This document shows, piece by piece, positions 1 through 5,252 of a stretch of 9,546 nt of DNA. This DNA comes from Bacillota bacterium (GTDB taxonomy: Bacteria > Bacillota > Clostridia > Peptostreptococcales > Anaerovoracaceae). A program made the translations under genes and the position numbers. The notes beneath the pieces were generated by a model. The model did not search any database, was not told the DNA's origin, and worked only from the letters and a program-made list of their open reading frames with translations. The stretch covers positions 1 through 9,546 of the forward strand of contig JAUNBO010000065.1 in assembly GCA_030527065.1 (NCBI GenBank), written 5' to 3'. How positions within the stretch are numbered: position 1 is the first letter of the stretch; each line of letters opens with the position of its first letter.

Positions 1-67
1 TCCACATATCAAACAAGGTGGCACCGCAAGCTGACGCTTGTCCTTGTAGAAGGACAGGTGTTTTTTT
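1..67 (+). promoter_or_regulatory. T-box riboswitch, 3' portion (antiterminator/terminator), left part outside window
   Basis: Seen: the conserved T-box core AAGGTGGCACCGC lies at 15-27. An antiterminator can be drawn in full: ACAAGG (13-18) pairs exactly with CCTTGT (42-47), the bulge TGGCACC (19-25) holds the TGGN that binds the tRNA acceptor end, and GCAAGC (26-31) pairs with GCTTGT (36-41) around loop TGAC. The 3' strand of this fold is also the 5' strand of the terminator at 35-67, so the two are mutually exclusive. Known of the family: uncharged tRNA stabilises the antiterminator and lets transcription continue. Inference: because trpB follows, the sensed tRNA is probably tRNA-Trp, but stem I with the specifier codon is left of the window and cannot be read. 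Confidence 0.93.
35..67 (+). terminator. Intrinsic terminator of the T-box leader
   Basis: An 11-bp stem, 35-45 with 50-60, closes on loop GTAG (46-49). Its upper seven pairs are TGTCCTT/AAGGACA and it includes two G-T wobbles lower down. Seven T residues (61-67) follow directly. It is the OFF state of the T-box and competes with the antiterminator for bases 36-47. Confidence 0.92.
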
Positions 68-68
68 A

Positions 69-200
69 TTACGCAGGAAATATCGCCCGCCAGTGTCAGC
101 GATATTGACGGAGTAACAAGGTTAATCTACCTTACTCTATGTCGGCCTTAGCCCTATGAAAGGCCGACACTAAGCTGGCGGAGCCGATTTTCTTACGCAG
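69..200. repeat. Structured, possibly inserted element (MITE-like candidate) in the trpB leader
   Basis: Seen: TTACGCAG occurs at 69-76 and 193-200, and in a longer view TTTT[A/C]TTACGCAG at 64-76 and 188-200. Between them the ends are imperfect inverted repeats: the left end reads GAAATATCGCCCGCCAG and the complement of the right end reads GAAAATCGGCTCCGCCAG. CCGCCAG (87-93) and CTGGCGG (175-181) are exact complements. Inside are AATATCGC/GCGATATT (79-86, 99-106), GAGTAA/TTACTC (111-116, 132-137) and a perfect 10-bp stem TGTCGGCCTT/AAGGCCGACA (140-149, 160-169). No T-run follows that stem, so it is not an ordinary terminator. Inference: a small non-coding mobile element with an 8-bp target duplication, or an additional leader RNA structure. 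CGCAGGAAA also recurs at 72-80 and 245-253, so the boundaries are uncertain. Confidence 0.4.
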
Positions 201-279
201 AGACCCTTCTTTTCCGTTATCTCTCATAATTATAGAACGGCCTGCGCAGGAAAGAGACGCAGGGGAAAAGGAGAAAGAA

Positions 280-1515
280 ATGGTAAAAAAGGATTATGGA
301 ATCGACTTCGGCACTTATGCCAAGGACTACCCTGACGAGGACGGGCGTTTCGGCCCCTACGGCGGCGCATATCTGCCGGAAGAGCTGATCCCCGCATTCC
401 GGGAGATCGACAGGGCGTACAAGACCATCTGTCATTCGGCCCAGTTCATCAGCGAGCTCCGCCGGATACGGAAGGAATTCCAGGGGCGGCCCACGCCGGT
501 CTATCATTGCCAGCGCCTCTCCGGGCTGCTGGGCACCACCCAGATCTACCTGAAAAGGGAGGACCTGAACCACACCGGCGCCCACAAGCTGAACCACTGC
601 ATGGGAGAAGGACTGCTGGCGAAATTCATGGGGAAGAAGAAGCTCATCGCCGAAACCGGCGCAGGCCAGCACGGCGTGGCCCTGGCCACCGCCGCCGCCT
701 ATTTCGGCCTGGAATGCGACGTCTATATGGGCGAGGTGGACATTGCCAAGCAGGCCCCCAACGTCTCCCGGATGAAGCTGCTGGGAGCCCGGGTCATCCC
801 CGTGTCCCACGGCCTGAAAACCCTGAAGGAGGCCGTGGACGCCGCCTTTGAGGGCTACATGCGGGAATACCGGGACGCCATCTACTGCATAGGCTCCGCG
901 GTGGGGCCCCACCCTTTTCCCCTCATCGTAAGGGACTTTCAATCTGTGGTGGGCTTTGAGGCCCGGGACCAGTTTGTGGAGATGACCGGCATCCTTCCCG
1001 ACGCCGTGGTGGCCGCCGTGGGAGGCGGCAGCAACGCCGCAGGCTTCTTCCACGGCTTCCTGGATGAGCCTGTGGACATTTACGGGGTGGAGCCTCTGGG
1101 CCGGGGCGCCGCCAGGGGAGACCATGCCGCCTCCATCAGCTTTGGGGAGCGGGGCGTGATGCACGGCTTTGAAAGCATCATGCTGAAGGACGACGACGGC
1201 GAGCCCGCCCCGGTCTACTCCGTGGCCAGCGGCCTGGATTATCCCGCCGTAGGGCCGGAGCATGCGTTCCTTTCCGATGCGGGCCGGGTGGTTTACGACA
1301 CGGTCAGCGATGAGGAAGCCATGGAAGCCTTCTTCAAGCTCTGCCGCTATGAGGGCATCATCCCTGCGGTGGAAAGCGCCCATGCCCTGGCTTACGCCAT
1401 GAGGATGTCCCGGGAGAACCGGGTGGATTCCGTCCTGGTGAACCTTTCAGGGCGGGGGGATAAGGATATGGATTTCATCATTGAGAAGTATGGCTACGGG
1501 GAAGAAGCAAAATAG
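280..1515 (+). CDS. trpB: Tryptophan synthase beta chain
   Basis: PLP enzyme that condenses indole with L-serine to give tryptophan, normally as the beta subunit of the cytosolic alpha2-beta2 complex. Seen in the 411-residue product: [12 protein letters not shown] with the PLP-binding Lys103, ETGAGQHG with the catalytic Glu125, the phosphate-binding GGGSN loop (248-252), [10 protein letters not shown] (317-326), and NLSGRGDKD (388-396), whose Ser390 would contact the pyridine nitrogen. Length is close to the usual ~400. The ATG at 280 has AAGGAG (268-273) six bases upstream. The T-box leader upstream implies control by tRNA charging. No trpA or other trp gene lies in the window: the next gene, cls, is convergent. 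The region after the PLP lysine ([13 protein letters not shown]) differs from the E. coli form but keeps the catalytic residues, so an active enzyme is expected. Whether it works with a distant TrpA or as a stand-alone indole-salvage enzyme cannot be told here. Confidence 0.97.
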   Translation: MVKKDYGIDFGTYAKDYPDEDGRFGPYGGAYLPEELIPAFREIDRAYKTICHSAQFISELRRIRKEFQGRPTPVYHCQRLSGLLGTTQIYLKREDLNHTGAHKLNHCMGEGLLAKFMGKKKLIAETGAGQHGVALATAAAYFGLECDVYMGEVDIAKQAPNVSRMKLLGARVIPVSHGLKTLKEAVDAAFEGYMREYRDAIYCIGSAVGPHPFPLIVRDFQSVVGFEARDQFVEMTGILPDAVVAAVGGGSNAAGFFHGFLDEPVDIYGVEPLGRGAARGDHAASISFGERGVMHGFESIMLKDDDGEPAPVYSVASGLDYPAVGPEHAFLSDAGRVVYDTVSDEEAMEAFFKLCRYEGIIPAVESAHALAYAMRMSRENRVDSVLVNLSGRGDKDMDFIIEKYGYGEEAK

Positions 1516-1522
1516 GGGAGGA

Positions 1523-1612
1523 GCGCCTGGCCGCCGTGGCGCTGTGGCTGCGGCGTCCGGCCGCTGTGGCCCTGTGGCTGCGGCGCCTGGCCGCCGTGGC
1601 TGCGCCGCTATG
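1523..1612. repeat. GC-rich tandem repeat, ~30-bp period, three units
   Basis: Three successive units begin at 1523, 1553 and 1583. Each starts GCG(C/T)C(C/T)GGCCGC(C/T)GTGG. The first two run a full 30 bp and end CTGTGGCTGCG; the third diverges in its second half. The repeat fills the short space between the convergent trpB and cls stop codons. It contains many GGCC/GTGGC inverted bits but no hairpin followed by a T-run, so I cannot call a standard terminator for either gene. The period is a multiple of three. Confidence 0.75.
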
Positions 1613-1624
1613 GCCGGGGAATTG

Positions 1625-3088
1625 TTACAACAGGTCTGATAACAGCCGGCAGACGGACTCTTTGAACTTCATCCAGAGAGGGCGGCCCTGATATTCCTCG
1701 AAGGTGGTGACGGTGGAAAGCTCCGCATCCGCCATAAAGAGAGCGTCCAGCCGGCTCACTTCTTCTTTGTCGTAGAGGACGGCGCTGGCTTCAAAGTTCA
1801 GACGGAAGCTGCGGATGTCGAAGTTGGTGCTGCCTACGGCCCCCACCTCCCCGTCCACCGTCAGGGTCTTCGCATGAAGAAAGCCGTTCTGGTAAACGTA
1901 GACCCTGGCCCCGGCCCCCAGCAGGGTGCCGGCGTAGTGCCAGGTGGCCCAGTAAACGAACATGTGGTCCGGCATACAGGGGATCATGATGCGGACGTCC
2001 ACCCCGGAATGGACGGCGTTCATCAGAGCGTCCAGGATGCTGGGGTCCGGCACGAAGTAGGGAGTCTGGATAAATATGCGTTCTTTGGCATTGTTGATCA
2101 TCTTCAGATAGCAGTGCATGGATTCTTCCCGGCCCGTGTCCGGGCCGCTGGAAATGATCTGGACGCCGGTGGAGCCGCTCCGGACCGGCTGCTGGTCGTA
2201 ATAGGCCTGGGCCACCTCCACGGATTCCCCGGAGGCAAAGCGCCAGTCCAGAAGAAAGCGGGCGTTCATGTCCTGGACGCAGTGTCCCGTGGCCCTCATG
2301 TGGGTGTCCCGCCAATAGCCGAACTTCTTCTTTTTCCCCAGGTATTCCTGCCCTACGTTGAAGCCGCCTATGTAGCCGATTTCGTTGTCTATGATCACCA
2401 GCTTCCGGTGGTTCCGGTAGTTGAGGCGCATGTTCAGATATTTGAGCTTGGGGGGGAAGAAGAAAGCATACTTCCCGCCGGCGTCGGCGAACTCCGCCAG
2501 GGTGCGGGGGAAGACGCCCCGGCTGCCCAGGGCGTCCAGAAGGAAGCGGACCTGGACCCCTTCCCGGGCTTTCCGGGTCAGCAGGGAAATCAGCTCCTGG
2601 CCCAGCTCGTCGTTCCGGACGATATAGTACATGATGTTGATGCTCTCCGAGGCCATGCGAAGGTCCCGGAACAGGGAATCAAATTTCTCTTTGCCGTCGT
2701 TGAAGAAGACCGCTTTGTTGTCCTGGGTGAAAAAGCTGCCGCCCAGATTCTGGTTCATCAGGATGAGGTCCTTCCATTTTTCCGCCTCCGGCCGGACAAA
2801 GGGGAAATCCCCCCTGCGGATCTCTTCTGACTGCTCCCGGAGCTGGGCCCCTATGAGACGGCGCTCTTTTTTGTTCAGATGGGAGATCTTCAGCCGGGAG
2901 ATGTTCTGGGAAAGGAAGAGATAGAGAAGTATGCCTATGCCGGGCAGTATGAAAAGGACCATAAGCCAGGCCAGGGTGGCGGAAGGATTTTTTCTTTCCA
3001 GGAAAATAATGGCTATCGATATCAGAAAGCTGATGACATAGGTGATCACCAGATAGAGGGTGACGCCGTCGAGGAACCAATAGGCCAT
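1625..3088 (-). CDS. cls: Cardiolipin synthase, phospholipase D superfamily
   Basis: Membrane enzyme that joins two phosphatidylglycerol molecules to make cardiolipin and glycerol. Seen in the 487-residue product: two N-terminal membrane segments (about 9-30 and 38-60), a cytosolic linker, then two HKD catalytic motifs, H227-x-K229-x4-D234 followed by GGFN, and H405-x-K407-x4-D412 followed by GSTNFD. Length and order match full-length bacterial Cls. Start choice: the open frame extends four codons further to a TTG at 3100, but GGAG (3095-3098) overlaps that TTG and sits six bases before the ATG at 3088, so the ATG is preferred. It lies downstream of trxA on the same strand with a ~113-base spacer and no clear U-tailed terminator between them, so cotranscription is likely. 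The paralogue class (clsA/clsB and so on) cannot be assigned. Confidence 0.95.
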   Translation of the reverse strand: MAYWFLDGVTLYLVITYVISFLISIAIIFLERKNPSATLAWLMVLFILPGIGILLYLFLSQNISRLKISHLNKKERRLIGAQLREQSEEIRRGDFPFVRPEAEKWKDLILMNQNLGGSFFTQDNKAVFFNDGKEKFDSLFRDLRMASESINIMYYIVRNDELGQELISLLTRKAREGVQVRFLLDALGSRGVFPRTLAEFADAGGKYAFFFPPKLKYLNMRLNYRNHRKLVIIDNEIGYIGGFNVGQEYLGKKKKFGYWRDTHMRATGHCVQDMNARFLLDWRFASGESVEVAQAYYDQQPVRSGSTGVQIISSGPDTGREESMHCYLKMINNAKERIFIQTPYFVPDPSILDALMNAVHSGVDVRIMIPCMPDHMFVYWATWHYAGTLLGAGARVYVYQNGFLHAKTLTVDGEVGAVGSTNFDIRSFRLNFEASAVLYDKEEVSRLDALFMADAELSTVTTFEEYQGRPLWMKFKESVCRLLSDLL

Positions 3089-3163
3089 TGCAGTCTCCAA
3101 TAATTAAATGGTTAAAATGCGGTGAGCGCCCGGGGCTCTTTCTCTGCCGGGAAGGGCCCGGGC

Positions 3164-3182
3164 CCCGGACCGGCGGTCCGGG
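3164..3182. repeat. GC-rich hairpin in the trxA-cls spacer
   Basis: CCCGGACC (3164-3171) pairs perfectly with GGTCCGGG (3175-3182) around loop GGC. GGCCCGGGCC (3155-3164) beside it is self-complementary. On the minus strand no T-run follows, so it is not a typical intrinsic terminator. It may stabilise or process a trxA-cls transcript or act as a weak attenuator (inference). Confidence 0.55.
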
Positions 3183-3201
3183 CTTGCGGTTGCCGGAAGG
3201 A

Positions 3202-3528
3202 TCAGAGGAGGGCTTCCAGCTTTTCTTCTATGGCCGGCTGAGGCAGGGCGGCGGAAACCCGTTCCACCACTTCGCCGCCTTTGACGAAGAAGAGGGTGGG
3301 GACGCCCATTACCTTGTTGGAAATGGCCAGCTTCCGGCCTTTGTCCACATCCAGCTTGCAGATCTTCACCCGGCCCTGGTATTTTTCGGCCAGCTCCTCT
3401 ATGACGGGGCCCAGGGCCTTGCAGGGGCCGCACCATTCGGCGTAAAAATCCACCAGCACCGGAACGGGGCTTTCCAGCACCTCTTCCGTATAATTTTCTT
3501 CGGTCAGATCGATGATGTGCTGTGACAT
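3202..3528 (-). CDS. trxA: Thioredoxin
   Basis: Small cytosolic disulfide reductase that reduces protein disulfides and is recharged by thioredoxin reductase. The 108-residue product is the standard size. Seen: the active site WCGPC (32-36) preceded by VDFYAE with the buried Asp27, and the cis-proline loop GVPT with Pro77. The ATG at 3528 has AAGGAG (complement of 3535-3540) six bases upstream. A promoter lies about 125 bases upstream on the minus strand and is separate from the divergent gene at 3801. cls follows on the same strand. A trxB gene is not in the window. The trxA symbol reflects family membership; other thioredoxin paralogues may exist in the genome. Confidence 0.96.
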   Translation of the reverse strand: MSQHIIDLTEENYTEEVLESPVPVLVDFYAEWCGPCKALGPVIEELAEKYQGRVKICKLDVDKGRKLAISNKVMGVPTLFFVKGGEVVERVSAALPQPAIEEKLEALL

Positions 3529-3557
3529 TTTGTTCTCCTTTTTTTCTTCGTAGGACG

Positions 3558-3590
3558 CCGCCGGCCCCGGCTCTTTGCAAAAACCGGCGG
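3558..3590 (-). repeat. Hairpin in the trxA 5' leader
   Basis: CCGCCGG (3558-3564) and CCGGCGG (3584-3590) form a perfect 7-bp GC-rich stem with a 19-base loop, inside the predicted untranslated leader of trxA and upstream of its ribosome binding site. It does not cover the AAGGAG itself. A regulatory role is unproven. Confidence 0.45.
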
Positions 3591-3660
3591 GCGGGCCTCT
3601 TGCATATTATCCTGTTTTTTTATAAGACCTCTGTGAAGAGGATGGCAGGACGCTTGTCTT

Positions 3661-3689
3661 ATTATAGCATGAAGCGGCGGCTTTGAAAC
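3661..3689 (-). promoter_or_regulatory. Promoter of trxA(-cls)
   Basis: On the minus strand a perfect -10 TATAAT (complement of 3661-3666) is preceded by a 17-base spacer and a weak -35 GTTTCA (complement of 3684-3689). Transcription would start near 3654, giving a leader of ~125 bases to the trxA ATG. The identification rests mainly on the exact -10. No equally clear promoter was found for the plus-strand gene at 3801; the AT-rich stretch 3731-3746 is the best place to look. Confidence 0.6.
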
Positions 3690-3800
3690 AGTTTTTTCAC
3701 TTTTTTCCCGGAGCGTGTTTCCCCGGAAAGATTTTTATGTTAAACTGAAGGCAAAGCCGTTGGCGTCAAGCAAGACAGAGGGAAATGGAGGAAACTCAGG

Positions 3801-4334
3801 GTGGCGAATTTCAATTTGGACAGCTTCATTCTGTACGATAATGTAAGGACGGATGAAGCGGTGGAGACCGGCGTCAGGATATTCAACGAATTTTTTTACA
3901 GAGAATACATTTCTTATATGGAAACGGATTATTTTCAGCTGCAGCGTCTGCTGCTGAAGGCCGTGGGGGAAGAAGAGACGGAGGGGAGCTATTGGCAGAA
4001 TCATATCTGCCGTCTGGCGGCCCGGTCCGCCAACCGTTTCAGCCTGGAGGCTTCCGCAGGGAGAGACTGCGGGGCGTTGATGGGACTGGCGCTGAAAGAG
4101 ATTGCCAGCCTGAAGGCACTGTATCACTTTGACTGGGAGCGGGTGGCCGCCGCTTTCGGGGACAGCCACATTTCCGTCTGCTGTGCGGCTCCGGCCCCTC
4201 AGCCCGGGTCTCCTCTGGAACTGGTGCGGAAGGCCCTCACCGCAGAGACCGACCAGGAGTCCATGGACTTCCTGTATGAATACTATAAAAGCCATGGAGT
4301 CCCGTCTCCGGCGGAAGGAGAACCGGCGGAGTGA
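3801..4334 (+). CDS. DUF815-like N-terminal domain protein, lacking the ATPase domain
   Basis: Product of 177 residues with no signal peptide or clear membrane segment. Seen: FNLDSFILYDNV (4-15), YFQLQRLLLKAV (44-55), YWQNHICRLA (64-73), NRFSLEA (78-84), LKEIASLKALYHFDW (98-112) and MDFLYEYYKSHG (155-166). From memory of the family, this order of motifs matches the N-terminal half of clostridial DUF815 proteins, where the last motif leads straight into an AAA+ ATPase domain. Here a short PSPAEGEPAE tail and a stop follow; no Walker A motif is present. GTG start at 3801 with GGAGG (3787-3791) upstream; the ATG at 3785 is out of frame. The stop overlaps the start of the next gene by four bases (GTGA), so translation is coupled to the M50 protease gene. 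It could be a decayed or a specialised short form. The DUF815 link is recall, not a search result. Confidence 0.75.
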   Translation: MANFNLDSFILYDNVRTDEAVETGVRIFNEFFYREYISYMETDYFQLQRLLLKAVGEEETEGSYWQNHICRLAARSANRFSLEASAGRDCGALMGLALKEIASLKALYHFDWERVAAAFGDSHISVCCAAPAPQPGSPLELVRKALTAETDQESMDFLYEYYKSHGVPSPAEGEPAE

Positions 4335-5047
4335 GAGCGTTCCTGAGCAATCCCATGGCCCTCATCCTCATTGCGGTGATGGCTTTCCAGGCCCTTACCA
4401 GCGGCCAGTACAGCAGCCCTCTGGACTGGCTCATCAGCAACCTGATGATCCTGCCGGGCATAGTGATCGGCCTTTCCTTTCATGAATACGCCCATGCCGT
4501 GGTGGCATATAAATGCGGAGACCCAACCCCCAAGCGGCAGGGCCGGGTCACGATAAACCCCCTGGCCCATGTGGACCCGGTGGGCTTTATCGCTTTGCTT
4601 TTCATCGGCTTCGGCTGGGGGAAGGCGGTGGTGATCAATCCCCGGAACTTCAGGAAGCCCCGCCGGGACGAGCTGCTGGTATCCTTGGCGGGAGTGACTA
4701 TGAACCTGCTTCTGGCCTTTGTGTTCATGGGACTTTTCCGGCTTCTGTATGAGCTGGCCCCCATGTTCATGTTCTCCCAGATGGGGGGAATCGTGGCGGA
4801 GATCCTTTTTTACATCGTATGGATCAATCTGGTGCTGATGGTATTCAATCTGCTGCCCATACCGCCCCTGGACGGCTTCGGGGTCATCACCCAGCTCTTC
4901 AATCTGCGGGGGACCCGTTTTTATCAGGTGGTCTATCAGAACGGCTTCCTGATTTTAATGGTGCTCATCCTTTTTAACATAACGGGAAGGATCCTTTCTC
5001 CGGCGGTGAACGCCCTGTACAATCTCCTGGGGGGAATTTTTTTCTAA
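4331..5047 (+). CDS. Site-2 protease family (M50) integral membrane metalloprotease
   Basis: Zinc metalloprotease of the inner membrane that would cut substrates within or near the bilayer. Seen in 238 residues: strongly hydrophobic with about five to six membrane segments; zinc motif HEYAH (51-55) in segment ~36-60; and NLLPIPPLDG (173-182), whose Asp181 is the third zinc ligand. The short form without PDZ domain fits the group of small M50 proteins common in Firmicutes. The substrate is unknown; it is distinct from SpoIVFB- and RseP-type enzymes by architecture only. The GTG at 4331 overlaps the stop of the preceding gene (GTGA) and has AAGGAG (4315-4320) ten bases upstream; an internal ATG at 4355 is a less likely start. 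The gene ends 37 bases before the CIRCE palindrome, which may act as its terminator. Confidence 0.9.
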   Translation: MRAFLSNPMALILIAVMAFQALTSGQYSSPLDWLISNLMILPGIVIGLSFHEYAHAVVAYKCGDPTPKRQGRVTINPLAHVDPVGFIALLFIGFGWGKAVVINPRNFRKPRRDELLVSLAGVTMNLLLAFVFMGLFRLLYELAPMFMFSQMGGIVAEILFYIVWINLVLMVFNLLPIPPLDGFGVITQLFNLRGTRFYQVVYQNGFLILMVLILFNITGRILSPAVNALYNLLGGIFF

Positions 5048-5056
5048 AATAAACCG

Positions 5057-5085
5057 TTGAAATTTTAAGGGAAATCAAATATTGT
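5057..5085 (+). promoter_or_regulatory. Possible upstream promoter (P1) of clpB running into CIRCE
   Basis: TTGAAA (5057-5062), a 17-base spacer and TATTGT (5080-5085) match 5/6 and 4/6 of the sigma-A consensus. The start would fall inside the CIRCE element, the usual geometry for HrcA control. It is weaker than the promoter at 5119-5147 and could be chance in an AT-rich stretch. Confidence 0.4.
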
Positions 5086-5111
5086 TAGCACTCTCGCTAA
5101 GTGAGTGCTAA
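5085..5111. promoter_or_regulatory. CIRCE operator for the heat-shock repressor HrcA
   Basis: Exact consensus TTAGCACTC (5085-5093), nine-base spacer (5094-5102), GAGTGCTAA (5103-5111). Known: HrcA binds this element and is released on heat shock or when GroE is titrated. It lies upstream of clpB, placing clpB in the HrcA (class I) regulon. Unusually, it ends seven bases before the -35 of the best clpB promoter rather than lying downstream of the start site. Confidence 0.97.
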
Positions 5112-5117
5112 TTTTTT
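5085..5117 (+). terminator. Possible terminator of the M50 protease operon, formed by the CIRCE palindrome
   Basis: The 9-bp perfect CIRCE stem is followed directly by six T residues (5112-5117), the form of a Rho-independent terminator, and no other terminator is seen between 5047 and clpB. Stem GC content is moderate, so efficiency is uncertain. Confidence 0.5.
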
Positions 5118-5118
5118 C

Positions 5119-5147
5119 TTTACAAAGAGAAAAATCTTGTCTATAAT
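5119..5147 (+). promoter_or_regulatory. Main promoter of clpB
   Basis: TTTACA (5119-5124), exactly 17 bases, then TATAAT (5142-5147): 5/6 and 6/6 matches to the sigma-A consensus. Start expected near 5154, giving a leader of about 100 bases. The -35 begins eight bases after CIRCE, so bound HrcA would sit against RNA polymerase. Confidence 0.88.
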
Positions 5148-5252
5148 AAATCCTGAGGGGATGAAGAGACAGAGAATGAGTATAGTAATAGGAAGAACGG
5201 CGGCCCGATACAGGAGAAAGCTGGAGGGTCCGAAAGGATAGGAAGTGATGAG

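Noticed and set aside
140..169. Second terminator or attenuator in the trpB leader
   Set aside because: The 10-bp stem is perfect but followed by CTAAGCTGG rather than a T-run, so it is not an intrinsic terminator.
217..1383. 388-residue open frame antisense to trpB
   Set aside because: It mirrors trpB codons in GC-rich DNA, has no recognisable domain and no supporting ribosome binding site; trpB is unmistakable on the other strand.
1874..2830. 318-residue open frame antisense to cls
   Set aside because: Shadow of cls; no domain and no plausible expression signals.
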